Assembly (NCBI RefSeq): GCF_036785885.1 | Contig: NC_092312.1 | Location: forward strand, 20,912,001 to 20,976,000 | Reading direction: 5' to 3' | Length of the DNA: 64,000 bases | From: Coffea arabica | Taxonomy: Eukaryota > Streptophyta > Magnoliopsida > Gentianales > Rubiaceae | In this document: in pieces, positions 1 to 11,791 of the stretch | How positions within the stretch are numbered: the stretch's first letter is position 1 | Layout: the number at the start of each line of letters is the position of its first letter | Notes under the pieces: model-generated | Told to the model about the DNA's origin: nothing | The model's input: the letters and a program-made list of their open reading frames with translations, nothing else | The model's database searches: none | Made by a program: the position numbers and the translations under genes

Positions 1-780
1 TAAAATTTGAAAGTCAAGTAGACTATCAATGACACTATGCTATAACATTAAGCTTCCCCAAACATCAATTCATCGCAGCGTCTTACATCAGGCTTACGAA
101 AAACATCTTCAATTCAAACAATTCTCAACTTTTGGCACTTTCCTTCAAACCAATACATAACTACCCACTATACTTACCACAATTTATCATCAATTTGCAT
201 AAAGATGCACTTATTTCAAGCAAACAAATGCAAATTATACACGAAAATAAGAAATTGCAAACAAAAGTCTAGTGTGCTTTCATGAGAAAAATTATAAAAT
301 TTGTCACCATATTAACAAATTTCTCAAATCTAAGCTAACAACCATAACTAAATGTATATATTATCACAATGTAACACAATTGTATCAAGAAATTTCAACA
401 TATAAGCTTTTATCACAATTACTCAAAAACTAAAAAAATTATGCAAAAATAGGAATTATAAAATCTCAAAAGAAATTGCAAATTGTTACCTCAAATGTAA
501 AGGAGGATGCTGGAGGATGATAATGATGAAAAATGAGGGAGACACAAGTCCAATTTTACCCACAAATAAAACAAATTCCGTGCGGCCCAAAATTGCCTTT
601 TTAATATCAAAATCCACTTTTGATGATGTTTTGTGGTGAAATAGCTTACGGTTTATGATCATACAAGGGTTAGGGAGGTGTTTATGGTGAAGGATTGGAG
701 ATTTGATAGACTAAATAGAAGATTGGAGAAAAGGGGGTAGGGTTTCGGTGAGAAGAGGGAAGAAATATTTGAAAAGTGCA

Positions 781-1010
781 GAAACGAACCCTCGTTTCTG
801 CTTTATCCGCGAACAAATCCGAGGTCGTATCTGTTCTTGTAGTCCTCGGATCCTACATGGCTCGGATCCACAACTGTTGAAGTTTATCCGAGGTCTCGGA
901 TCCAACTGGAACTTGAATGATCCGAGCTCGGATCTCCTGTTTTAATTTTTTGCGCTTCAAACGATCCGCGGTCGGATCCTTCTGGGTTTTATAGGATACG
1001 AGCTCGGATC
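781..1010. repeat. Cluster of GATCCGAG-type palindromes
   Basis: At least five inverted repeats share the half-site ATCCGAG/CTCGGAT. They lie at 817-830 (imperfect), 886-901 (ATCCGAGGTCTCGGAT), 919-934 (GATCCGAGCTCGGATC, perfect), 963-978 (one mismatch) and 995-1010 (one mismatch). A different palindrome with GAAACGA arms sits at 781-798. The last four are spaced about 32-44 bp apart. No coding function is apparent. Confidence 0.6.
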
Positions 1011-1318
1011 ATCACAATTCTGCACTAATTACACCAACTGCAATTTTCCAAACATTTTCTCCCTTTTCCGACTAATTCCAAATAAGCTACAAAACTCACC
1101 AATTTTTTGAATCCACCAATCGCTATTTTAAATGCAAAAAATGATTATTGTTAGTCTCACTGTTGTCGAGTGAAATGAAATTCACACAACTTTACAGCCA
1201 AGAAATCATAACTGTGACATATTTAGTGGTAGTGACTTTTAAATATTTACTAAAGTTAAGAAGTCCAAATACGTATTAATCAAACGTCAAAAAGAATTAA
1301 GGAAATGAGTGGTTGTAG

Positions 1319-1509
1319 ACCTCGCATTTAGGAAATGCGAGGTCTATATGACCTCGCATTTAGCAAATGCGAGGTACGCATGACCTCGCATTTACTAAAT
1401 GCGAGGTACGCTTCTTTTTTTTTTTTTTTAATTTCGGTTGGCTCAAAATTCATGTCAACTTCGCATTTAGCAAATGCGAGCTCAAGGAGCTCGCATTTAC
1501 TAAATGCGA
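1319..1509. repeat. Array of five TCGCATTT hairpins
   Basis: Five near-identical hairpins have arms TCGCATTT/AAATGCGA and a 3-nt loop: 1319-1343, 1351-1375, 1383-1407, 1461-1479 and 1491-1509. The first three have longer 11-bp arms (ACCTCGCATTT). The loops are AGG, AGC, ACT, AGC and ACT. A further palindrome, GAGCTCAAGGAGCTC, joins the last two. A poly-T run of about 14 lies between the third and fourth. The repeat family is not recognised. Confidence 0.75.
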
Positions 1510-3302
1510 AGATCCCCAACATAGAAAACGATACACAAAACGCCCCCTTTGTAGAATTTTTTTAAATTTCATCATATTTTTAGAAATTTCTCGTGAAAAT
1601 GAGTTGCTTGTTTAAGTTACCAACTTGTAGGATAACTTGTGGCACTTGCTTCGGCCTTCGTTGACGTTGTATAAACAAACTAGAGGTATCTCGGCCGTGC
1701 TGTGCGTCAGCCTTGGCCCCCTTCATAACTTAATTGAACATATAACAGCAAAACTTTTTGGTACACAATAGACAAAAACACGAGAAAAATTAAACATCAA
1801 AAGAAATTCCATCTCTGAAGTTAGCTCTTCTAAATCAAGGAAACAATAAACATAGCATCTATTAAATCCATAACTGATCTTGAAGTTAATGAAGGCAAGC
1901 AATGAAACAGGTGCACAGTTGAATACAATTGGGAAGGAAGAAATCTGATTTTTCTGTGCAACTTTTAGAAACAATTTATAAAGAAATAAAAAAAAGAGAC
2001 TTTAATTGATTACATAAAGGAGCTGTTTAAATGTAATAGTTGGTTAGCTACTAGTCAAACATAATTAATTAATATCCAAGGATTAAAAGTTTTTCATTAA
2101 TCTATGAAGCTTGATTCTATAGTCATAAATTAGACAATATATAAAAACAATACAAGTTCTTGTAGTTATGCTAAATGACTTGCAATTGAAATTTTTTGTC
2201 TTATCCTATATGATACATCTTTTGTCTTGATCCATCAAGATAGAAGTAAGGGACATAAAAATGGGAGAAAAATCATAGATTTCTCAAAGGAGAGTTATGT
2301 CATGTGTTCAAGAAATGGGAGTGCTACATTAAATTCTCATGTCTTTTTATATAATATCTAGACAATTAGAACAGAATGAAAATTGATCCAAGGGTTGTAA
2401 TGTAGTATTAGTATATTAAAACTAATCTAATGGTGATGAATTAGACAGGACACTCACTTAATCAAATAATTAAGATTAAAAAAATTCATTGGGCTCAGAA
2501 GGAGAATAAAGGAGCCAGACTTGCTGGGTTTGGCACGAAGAAAGAGCAGAAAAAAAAAAACGATATGCAAGAGGCAAGAAAAACCATGTGCAAGCAAAAC
2601 ATTAGAGTTATGCAACTTGTCAAATTATTAGAAAGCCAAGTGGCAACAAGGGAGGCAAACAACTAAACCTCCTTTCTTCTTATATACAAGGTAGATATAT
2701 CCCGAAATGAGTTGCTTGTTAACATGTTATATGAGTTAGGCCTTTCTTAGCTAGTGATTTTCTTAACGAATTAATTTTATATGTAATCCAATTTTTTCCT
2801 GATCTTTGTTTTCTATTTTTTGATATTAAAATTAATAATAAATAAAAAAATGGCTCAAAACAACTACTAAATTATGATAAATTCACTATTCAAAAAATTC
2901 ATAAACTCCAAATAAATTATTTCAAAATTTTCTTTTCTATCTTATAAATCTAAATCCATAATAAAATATCATCAAAAGTATCTTATCATAGTGATAAAAT
3001 TATTATTATAGTTATTTATCAAATAGTAGATATGGACATGAAAAATTTGACACATTTTCCTTATAATTATATTAGATAATCTTATAATTGTATAGAAAAA
3101 TAAATTAAAACTCATTACACAAGGGGCATTTTTGGGTATTCATTTAAAAAATTGACGAAATCAAATATTATTTTAAGGTTTTGTTACTACAACTATCAAA
3201 TTATGGAATGTAAGTGTAATTTTTCAAATATCAGGGGAGCTCAATGAAATTGTCAAAAACCTCGAGGGAGGTTTCTAAAATTATCCCTTAAAAAAAGGAA
3301 AC

Positions 3303-3311
3303 TATATATAT
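3303..3311 (+). promoter_or_regulatory. Candidate TATA box of the DUF674 gene
   Basis: A TATATATAT stretch lies about 190 bp before a plausible 5' splice site (CAG|GTACTC near 3503). A non-coding first exon at roughly 3,335-3,502, followed by an intron up to about 4,115, would fit the gene that starts at 4203. The assignment rests on position only. Confidence 0.3.
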
Positions 3312-4202
3312 GTCACTGTGTCAGTCAGCTAAACTTCACCATTAAGTCACTCGCCAATATAATCGCGGCCAGACCCCCTTGACTTGGAGTCCTATCTGAT
3401 CGCGTTGCAATTTTTTCAGCTGGAAGCTCACTCATTGATCATCTCTTCATTTGCTACTTCTCTCCTGGAACAGAGGGAAAGAAGAATCATATATCTTGAT
3501 CAGGTACTCTGAACACATTAGTTTTAAATTTTCTCTTTCAAGATTTTTCAAGTAAAGCTAGTGTTCAGAATGGCTCATACTTTCCTTTTAGTACAGACTT
3601 TGATTTCTTGTTCTGATGATAATGTGTTAAGTTTAGTTGTAGAAAACCCTTTAGATACTCCAATGCGTATCCATGATACCAGACAACGATTTTGGGCTAA
3701 AAAAATGGTAGGATATTTGGATTTCACGTCTTTGGACAAATGTACAATCATCTGGAGTAAAGGGACTACATTCATAGAATCGGATTGCTCCTTTCCTCCT
3801 AAAGTACTGATCCTAGCAGCCCTTAAACCCATTTTTCCATTTTTTTTATCGTGAACAATTAGTTGCAATCTATCCTAGAACTTTAGCTTCCTCACATGGT
3901 AAAAATTCTTGACCTGCTTGTGAATTTTTCTAAAGCATTCATGTAGCAAATACAGTGTTTAATGCTTTATAGTTCCTGCTACTTCCATTTATCCTGTGCA
4001 CTGAAAATCAGGTTTACAAAAGAGTTAAATTTATCATTCCTTTTCTAATGTCATCTGTACTGTAGTTTCGAACGTATTCATTTAGTTGTCTGCACTTTGA
4101 AATTTTAATCAACAGAGAAAGCAAGATCCTTTATTGACGGTTGAGTGTCACCTTGAAAATTCGTCGTTATTTTTACTGATCAGCATAATCTTCTATCCAG
4201 CG

Positions 4203-5870
4203 ATGGAGGATGGGCAATCAGATCTTTTAAGCTTAAAGGTCCTGGTGGAAAAGGAGAAAAAAAGAGTTGTTTTTCTGGAGGCGGATAAATACTTTCTTGA
4301 TGTTCTCAGTAGCTTCATGACAATGCCCTTGGCGATGATTATCAAACTGACCCGTGGACATTCACTGAAGGGGGAGATCGGTTGCCTCAGCAGTTTATAT
4401 GAAAGTGTGGAAAATCTTGGTGAGGATCATCTACAAAGCACAGACCACAAGGACATGCTACTGCATCCTCGAAGTGCTGCTGAAATCTATCATAGTGACT
4501 TGTTGAAAGACAATTCGATTGAGAGAACTGCTGCTGATTATTATGCATGTAGCGAAGGAGGCTGCACGTTTCTGAGTTATTATCGATCTACTCATTGCCG
4601 TTGTGGAAGTGCTATAACTCTTCGCTTGGATTTCTCAGATTCTGCGTCTATTCCTCAAGAAAGAGGAGGTTTTGTAAAACCAACTGTGCACTTTATGATT
4701 AGTGACGACTTTCAAGTAATGCCGATGTCCACTAAGACTGGATTAGCTCTGCTCGAACAAGTCAGCAGGTTAGATGGGAGCAGAATAGAAGAGAGGAACA
4801 TAAACATTGGAAGGAATGAGGTAGGCAACAAGTAACAACTAGCTGGGTGTTGGATTCTAATTGGTTCAGATAAACAATATTAAGTGTTCTCTTCTTTTCT
4901 ATCATTCTCTCAGGTTCTGAAGCTGTTGAAGCATTCGCTGGTATCAAGGACTCCTTTTACTGACACCTTGTTGGAGGCACCAATGAGTAAAGGTATCTTC
5001 AGCGTCTGCCATGGAAAATATGGTCCAAGAAGGAAAAGTGACATTCCAGAGACTATAGCTAAAAAAGAGAGGATTATTTTAAAGCTTATTGTATGCAAAT
5101 CCAAGAATAAGGCAATTTATGCAGAGGCAAAGGAAGATTTCGTTAATCTGCTTTGCAGTTTCCTCACATTTCCTCTTGGTTATGTCTTCAGCGAATTTCC
5201 ATCTTTGTCATTCAAGGGGTGCATCAATAACTTTTACCAGACAATCAAAGAGTTTGATAGCAACCAATTCATGTCCGAGGAGATGAAGGAAGCTATAGTC
5301 TATCCAAAGTTGGCTCCAGGTCTTCCTGTTCCTACCAAGTTGATTGCTATTATGGAAGCAGTAGAGCCGTCATATTCCACCTTTCACTCCCTTTTCAACG
5401 TCAACAACAGCAAAGTGGGGCCAAAATCCAATTTTTTTGGGAAAGCTGAGGGATTCATAAAAGGGCCATCCATGTTCATGGTGACAGACAATCTGACTGT
5501 AACACCTTTATCTGCAATATCAGGCTTATCTCTTATCAATAAGCTCAGGATACCCCTCATTGATATTGAAGAGCAGCAAGTGGATGTTGGTGAAGATGAG
5601 GTGAGATAAACCTAGCTATTGCTCGTTAATTATTATAGCCCTAAGCATTCGTAGAGTGTGGCATTGGCCTGACATATAAGTACTGCCCACAATTTGTGCC
5701 ACTGAGATTTTCAAGGTTGATTGCATATGTGACTAATATTCTACTCTTCTGTTAATTGATAATTCATGCAAATCTTTTGGCAGGCTTTGCGCCTCCTTGT
5801 GGCTACTTTGGTGTCCAAATATACCCTAACGGACGCTTTCCTGCACAAGGAAGAAAAACAAGAGTCATAA
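4203..5870 (+). CDS. DUF674 family protein
   Basis: A three-exon gene, join(4203..4820, 4914..5600, 5784..5870), encodes 463 residues. Both introns are GT-AG and phase 0. The protein has two DUF674 modules. Each opens with an LSLKVLVEKEKKRVVFLEA-like strand followed by a block like FVNLLCSFLTFPLGYVFS. Each closes with an acidic VDVGEDE motif followed by a leucine-rich 'LLKHSLVSRTPFTDTLL' segment that begins the next exon. A CxxC pair and CxC-type cysteines occur around residues 120-135. DUF674 is a plant-specific family, often found as tandem copies, with no established biochemical role. The start was taken as the ATG opening MEDGQSDLLSLK; an in-frame upstream extension to 4134 has no family similarity and no ATG advantage. 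The last exon is short (28 residues) and ends with EEKQES. Confidence 0.85.
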
Positions 5871-7358
5871 GGTGAGTAGATATGTATGAACATCTGAATA
5901 CATGAAAAGTAACCATGTGAATTCTAAAGATCAAGTATGCAAGTCATCTTCTCATTTTCATCTAAATCCACTATTGTGATGTTCGTCTTTTTGGTTCTCT
6001 TCCTAGCTAGTCTGTGGTCTATGATGATGAGGATGTACCAGTGAACAAGTGTTCCCTGATGTTATGTACTAGCTTGAGAAAATAATGAAGTTCTAAGTTG
6101 GGTATCTATTAGATAGACAAAAGTAACTTTATGTTGATGACATTTAAAAGAAGATTCAAGCACCAATGTACACAAGTAGGGAAATACTAGCCATCAGGTC
6201 CCTTTCTCTCATATTGAGAGTCATCATTAGGATCTGTCAGACTTTTCTTGATCCTCCCTTGTCATTTACTAGTAATTAGATCTAATCCATTTGCTATTTC
6301 GCATGACAAACAAACTCTTCGTGGCTCTCTTTAGCAGAATTTATTATGCTTTTGTGGCCAGATTTGCCTGGTGATTATCAATGTCAAATGAAACTATTGG
6401 AGGATCGTGTCTGATAGAAGCTGGAATATTTGATCAAAGAAAAACAAAATTGATCAAACACGGTAAAATAGCAGTTGCACTTCAAACTTCACCCACCTAA
6501 TCCATTAATTTTGGGTATAGTTTCTGCTAATCATGAGATCGAAATGCTGATGCTGTACAAACAGAAAAAATTGTTGACATAGTAAACCAAAGATTGAGAA
6601 AAGAAATATAAGCATGAATAGAAACAGGGAAACTGGTTAGAAACAGAGATGCTCGCCCCTCGTGTCATCTGTTACTACTTGGGTTTTATATATATATATA
6701 GCTTATTGTCTGAAAAGTGAAAAGTAGTAGCAGTTGAATAGATTTCAGATGTCAAAAACCGAATGTGCATGCATCATTCTTGGGTCAGCTCAAGGCCTCT
6801 GTCTAAAATCCTATGTTCCTTATCGTACTCGGTTTAATCTAGTCCACCCTACCCTATCTCATATTCCAATCCAAGACCATTTCTACGATTCCTTTGTCAC
6901 AAAGTTCTCCGATGTAATTAAGAAGATTTTCCATGCATATAAAATTACCTCTTCATTGGTCATCAATAACGTGACGCATTGGGAATAAAAAGATTAGTTA
7001 AAAAAAAAATCAGCAATCAGATGAGGCCCGCCCGTGGTGGAAGGTGGGCGTGTTTTTTTTTTTTTTTTTCCTAATGGAGTGGATATCCAGATCAATTCTC
7101 ATGGGATTCGACTAATTTCATTCCGTTACGGAAGGAGAGGCCTCATCTCTCCGAATACAATAATCATAGAACTCGAATCTTTGTCAGTACTGAACACCAA
7201 CTCCTAAAAAAGCTTGTTGAGACCAACCGAGTTGACCACGAAAGCGTGAAAGGTGGGCGTCAAGTACTCCTATTTGGAGATGTCCCGCGGATATGTTGAC
7301 TTCCTTATCGGACAAGAAAGTACTACTAGTCCTAAAAAATTTTTCGAGAACCATTTCG
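5871..7358. other. Spacer between DUF674 and DMP genes
   Basis: The 3' flank of the DUF674 gene runs into the promoter of the DMP gene. Only short ORFs without family resemblance occur, and microsatellites (TA near 6,690; poly-T near 7,050) are present. No RNA gene or transposon end was recognised. Confidence 0.5.
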
Positions 7359-7366
7359 TATAAATA
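7359..7366 (+). promoter_or_regulatory. TATA box of the DMP gene
   Basis: TATAAATA lies 119 bp upstream of the ATG at 7485. A pyrimidine-rich leader (ctcctctccctcaggctcc) follows at a distance expected for a plant transcription start. Confidence 0.6.
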
Positions 7367-7484
7367 AATACTCCTCTCCCTCAGGCTCCTCCCACAGCAC
7401 AAGCATCTTTTCACCCCCCACCATTTTGTTTCAGACATCAAACAACTCTAGTCTTATCAAATTATTCTTTCTTTGATTAAATTA

Positions 7485-8156
7485 ATGTCTCTAAGGGCAA
7501 GGTCGACACCATCCGCCACCGCAACCTCGGTTGCCGCCACCACCGAAGATGCTCCCGACACCCCAAAACCTCAACCACCACAGCGCTCCTCCTCACCTCT
7601 ATCTCAACGCGCACTATCTCAAGCATTAACCAGCACGGCCAACTTGGCTAACCTCCTCCCCACGGGGACCCTTTTAGCTTTCCAGCTGCTAACACCGGTT
7701 TTCACCAACAATGGCTCGTGCGACGCGGCCACACGGCCCATGACCATCATCCTCCTCGCCCTGCTCGCCGTCTCGTGCTTCCTAGCTTCCTTCACCGACA
7801 GCGTTAAATTATCCGATGGGCAGGTTTATTATGGTTTTGCAACTTTTAGAGGAATGTGGCTGTTCGACGCTCGGGGGACTATTGCTTCTGGTTCTGAAGT
7901 TGGCGTTCCTGACTTGAGCAAGTATAGATTGGGATTCATCGACTGGGTTCATTCAGTTCTATCCGTTTTTGTGTTTGCTGCCGTGGCTTTGAGAGATAAA
8001 AATGTGGTGGGGTGTTTGTATCCGAAGCCGGATCATGAAGTTCAAGAGGTTTTGGACATCGTTCCCATTGGAATTGGATGCCTTTGCGGGTTGCTGTTCT
8101 TGGTCTTCCCCACCAGAAGACATGGGATCGGCTACCCTGTCACTCCAGGCAATTAA
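7485..8156 (+). CDS. DMP (DUF679) membrane protein
   Basis: An intronless gene of 223 residues. The N-terminal 45 residues are rich in Ala, Pro, Ser and Thr and look cytosolic and disordered. The DUF679 core follows, beginning around LSQALTSTANLANLLPTGT, a hallmark of DMP proteins. It contains four hydrophobic segments: about residues 60-78 (LLPTGTLLAFQLLTPVF), 90-110 (MTIILLALLAVSCFLASF), 150-170 (WVHSVLSVFVFAAVAL) and 190-210 (IGIGCLCGLLFLVF). Conserved motifs include CDAATRPMT, FTDS and 'YPVTPGN' at the C-terminus. DMP proteins are plant-specific four-pass membrane proteins of the ER, vacuole or plasma membrane. Some act in senescence-related membrane remodelling and DMP8/9 in gamete fusion. 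This member looks more like the DMP1/2 type, but I cannot assign it to an orthologue. The ATG at 7485 opens MSLRARS. Confidence 0.93.
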   Translation: MSLRARSTPSATATSVAATTEDAPDTPKPQPPQRSSSPLSQRALSQALTSTANLANLLPTGTLLAFQLLTPVFTNNGSCDAATRPMTIILLALLAVSCFLASFTDSVKLSDGQVYYGFATFRGMWLFDARGTIASGSEVGVPDLSKYRLGFIDWVHSVLSVFVFAAVALRDKNVVGCLYPKPDHEVQEVLDIVPIGIGCLCGLLFLVFPTRRHGIGYPVTPGN

Positions 8157-9838
8157 TTAGTCACATGTTCTTCTGTCTAATTATTCTTTGATTCTTCACT
8201 CTGTGATCAGTAATAATAGTATACAAATTCTGTTCCCTGATTAACAAAAAAAAAAAAAAATTTGTCATTGTTCTTATTGCGTAGGAACATGAGCAGCTTT
8301 GATTTGTAATGGACTCAATTTAATTAAAACTTGAAAGTTCAAAATATTGAAGTTGAAAAGTAACCAATGGTTGAAATTGTTGGGAAGGTTTCGTGGAATG
8401 GTATTGAAGAAGCAACAAATGGATGGGATTTGGAAATTGAATGGTTCAATCAACAACTGCCGTGCACTCAAATGAGCTCATCCCAAATACTCCAGTTCTT
8501 TCCATAATGGGTTTGCCCGGCCAACGCTGTCCAATTGGACTTTAGGACGTCAAGGTTTTTTTTTTTTTTTTTAATATGAGATGCCTAATATAATTCTCCA
8601 TATATTCTACACAAATTAATAACAAGTTTTCCGTCTTTGTTCGACTAAGAAAAGCCTAATCATGTTTAATGTCTAGTTCTCTATGGTCTGGACAAATTAA
8701 TTCGCGTGTCTGGTGTTTTGTGACTAGCGGATTTTGAGATTAGTCCGGTACTTGCAACAATTCTCCAATCATATGTCTATTACTGTATTTCCTCGTAGTG
8801 ATGCCATTTAGGTCCGCCAGCAAGAAAATAGTCAAAATACTACTTCTGTTTATGCATGTGTATACTATACATATGGACACGTACTTAAAAATTTTATGTA
8901 CATACTAGAATATTTGTTTATTGTTTCAACAAGCCAAAAAAACAAAAACTCGTTTGTTTTTTGTTATTAGGTTCGATTTCGACGGTAAAAGTAGATGAAA
9001 TAAGTGTTTCGAAAGTCATTTCTTCATCTTTTGAGAGCAAAAGTCCAACCATTCGCAGGATCCATTTCAAGGTCTTAGTGGACAAGGAAAAATGAAGTAA
9101 AAGCCATAAAACTTTTCTTTGTTTTCCTTGTCCCCATATTTTCAAAGTTTATAAACGAGTTGAGTCGAATTAATATTTGACCTAATTGAATCGTATCTCA
9201 ACTCAATTTTATCAAATTCGAACTCCAGCTCCCAAACTCTTAATGTTAGCTTCGATCTCGAACTCGACCTCAATTTCGAATCGAACTCGAATTCGAACCT
9301 ACTCAAGGTTAAAAAAATAAAAATAATATGCGTGTGTATGTGTATGCATGTATATATGTATAACTGAGCGGCTCGCGAACTAACGAGTTGAATTTATTAA
9401 TGTACGAACTCAAACTTGATCTCAATTCGAGTTCGAGTCGAGTTTTAATCAAATCGACTCATGAGTGCTCGGGAGTTGCTTGATTCATTTGCAACCCTAT
9501 GAATGACCTACATTTTATGAGGACAAAGCATGAACAAGATAGAAGTGACTTAGGAAGGGTTGGGTTTGGTGATTAAATGGAGAGGGATTGTAAGTAGAAC
9601 GTCTTGAATTCAAAATTACTTATATAGAAGTAATTTGAGCTATTGTTCAAGACTTTAATTATGAGTATTTTGCTAATTCAGCCTAATCTCTAAGTGCGTG
9701 GAATTGTGCGGAAGGTTAAAGTAGTGAACAAATAAGAGAAACGTCGGAGGCTAAAAAAAACTTATATTGCACTTGAAATACCTCTACCAGATGATCTACA
9801 AATAGGGAGCTCGGCCTACTCTTATATATATATATATA
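8157..9838. other. Spacer with TCGA-rich repeat relic
   Basis: No gene is recognised. Between about 9,150 and 9,490 the sequence contains many repeats of the type TTCGAACTCGA/CTCAATTCGAG and ends with 'tttgcaaccct'. This composition resembles a dispersed non-autonomous repeat, and a similar relic lies at about 55,740-56,145. A TA microsatellite (about 9,823-9,837) abuts the Helitron end at 9839. Confidence 0.4.
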
Positions 9839-9867
9839 CTAGGGGGTTGTCCCGCGCGATGCGCGGG
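9839..9867 (-). other. Helitron 3' terminus with hairpin
   Basis: On the minus strand a 7-bp GC stem with an ATC loop is followed by ACAACCCCCTAG and then host T. This matches the hairpin-plus-CTRR terminus used for Helitron 3' end recognition. Confidence 0.93.
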
Positions 9868-9985
9868 CGCTAGGTAAGAGAGTGTAATTGTGCTAAAGTT
9901 TTGTATCTGTATGTTGAATAAAATGGTTTTAAAAAGTTATTTAAGAATGCAATTAGTGATTGTTTGAATAAATATATAGCAAATT

Positions 9986-10114
9986 ACTTAAACACAATTG
10001 ATGCTTTTTTATATTAGAAACCAGAATACATTTTACTTAAACATTTGATAATATAAAATGTGTTTAATTTGATAATATGAACACATTTGATAATATTAAA
10101 CATGTTTTAATATT
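9986..10114 (+). repeat. Helitron internal direct repeat, left copy
   Basis: About 130 bp here is nearly identical, in the same orientation, to 22350-22482 near the other end of the Helitron. Shared blocks include acttaaacacaattgatg and tttgataatattaaaca. The differences are a 4-bp insertion (aaac) in the right-hand copy and scattered substitutions. Confidence 0.8.
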
Positions 10115-10704
10115 TTATCTAAACATTTGATTTAAACGTTTGATTTAATTTAAACACATTAAAGATTTTATTTAATTTGTCGGAAAAGTTGTGGTATGGA
10201 TGAGTTGACAGTTGCAATTCTAATTGAGCAATCCGGTTTTTTTTAATTAAATATTTTTGGACATTTTAGAAATTGAGTTTATTATTAGTGCTGTGCATAT
10301 GTAAATTTATTAAATTATATGTGAATTAGTATTAGTATATAGGTTTATTCAATTATATATAGATTAGTATTATATTTTCTATTTATTAAATTAAATTATA
10401 TTTTAGTATTTATATTTTATATGTTTATAATATGTTTGAGTTATTATATGCTTATTATGTGTTTTATTACCGTACAAAGGCAGCTAGTTGACGGTGTTAG
10501 AATATATCTGGTCTTGACATTTGGATAGCAGCTAGTTGTTTCGGTGTGCAGGTGATATCAGACGTGTAATTTGGAGGATAGGAGGAGGGTAAAAAGTACA
10601 GAAATTCACGGGTGTAGTATTGCTTGTTCCCTACATAGTTGAAGCTAATATAGTGAGAAGTAGTATATATTTGGTACTTGTCTGTAGATAGTTAGTGTGT
10701 GGAA

Positions 10705-11076
10705 ATGGCGAGCGGAAGCGCAAGATTTCCCACTATTCAATTATATTATCCAAAGGTGGACGAAGAGGTTAATCAGCTAGCTGTTGTTCGTGGAGCAGCT
10801 TATCCTATGGGAAATGGCTGTTGGAATCGTCCGGCAGAACCGGTTGCACGAGCTCAAGTGGCAAATGTTTTGCTGAAAAATGAATTGTGTGATTTGTTTA
10901 AAGAGCTTTACAGGCATCATGATTGGGCTTCAGTTTTGGAAGCTGCGCTTAGGACTGGAAGAGGCTATCCTATCTTGGGGTTGATTGCCAACAGAATGAG
11001 GGTGGAAGTGTTAGAAGAAAAGTATTACTTTCCCAGTCCGCCATCTTCTAGTGACATGGGCGGCGAAAGTGATTAA
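10705..11076 (+). CDS. Helitron-borne small ORF A, unknown function
   Basis: An intronless ORF of 123 codons runs opposite to the Helitron's own genes. I do not recognise the family. Residues about 50-110 contain the block NELCDLFKELYRHHDW...VLEAAL...IANRMRVEVLEE, which is clearly related to ORF B at 11792-12166 (about half of 53 aligned positions identical). The N-terminal 45 residues and the Ser/Pro-rich tail (PSPPSSSD) do not align. The core is predicted by eye to be mostly helical, with no signal peptide, membrane segment or zinc-binding motif. Retention of a second related frame, both starting with ATG and of equal length, argues against chance. They could be a captured host gene, a Helitron accessory gene or a relic. 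The first ATG in frame (MASGSARF) was used. Confidence 0.55.
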   Translation: MASGSARFPTIQLYYPKVDEEVNQLAVVRGAAYPMGNGCWNRPAEPVARAQVANVLLKNELCDLFKELYRHHDWASVLEAALRTGRGYPILGLIANRMRVEVLEEKYYFPSPPSSSDMGGESD

Positions 11077-11791
11077 GGAGTTGGAGTTTGGGAAAATGTG
11101 TTTGTTAGTTTGGTGTTTGGCGTATGGTTTTTAAGCATTAAGATGTGTTTGTTAGTTTCTGAAGGATATGATAATCCTGTATTTGCTACATAAAGTAGCG
11201 TCATATGTATTTCTGTCTGTTGTATAAAGTACTCATGTTTTGATTTGTATGAGTGTCTTGTGTTTGCCAAGAATATACAAATGCGGTAAAGCAATAAGCA
11301 AAACTTGTGAATTGAACGTGTTTACAGATTTGTATCTATAAACTGATGAATGTGTATGAAAATTTGCATCTGGATTAAATGCGTAATAAAATGAAGTATA
11401 TTATCTGATGTCTATCTATAAGATTTGGGACTAATGAATGGTGAATAATTGTAGGAGATTGGATTGGATATGATAAAATTGATAGAGGTCTGTGTTTGAA
11501 GATAATATAGAGTACAAAGCTTTTTGTGGATGTTGGGACAATGTAATGGGGCAAGTTGACTATTGATTGGTTTTGTTTTGGTTCGTAGAAAGAGTAGGGG
11601 ATTCACGTGTGTATAGTGCTTTTTTGTCTGGTATATATATATTTGTTATTATTGTTTGGTTCACATGTCTACAGTATATTTTTGTTTTTTGTATTTGTCT
11701 GTTTTTGGTTTATGATGTACTTGTTCTATATAAATTTGTTAGTTTGGTTGGTATATTGTGATTTGTGTTTGTGATTTTTTCTTGGTTTAAG

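Larger units (their letters stand above)
1..3300. other. Gene-free spacer with palindrome arrays
   Basis: No convincing gene is visible on either strand. The segment is AT-rich and has only short ORFs without recognisable domains. Two clusters of short palindromes lie at about 781-1010 and 1319-1509 and are listed separately. The stretch from about 2,780 to 3,290 is very AT-rich. It ends in a motif (gagggaggtttctaaaatta) that resembles the edge of dispersed plant repeats, but I could not find matching termini. Confidence 0.5.

Noticed and set aside
3561-3868. Overlapping ORFs of 97 codons on both strands before the DUF674 gene
   Set aside because: They lie between a probable 5' leader donor (about 3503) and the coding exon, in a likely intron. 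Neither translation resembles DUF674 or another family I know, and reciprocal open frames are common by chance.
6734-6988. 84-codon plus-strand ORF
   Set aside because: No family resemblance, no ATG-supported context and no splice-compatible neighbour.
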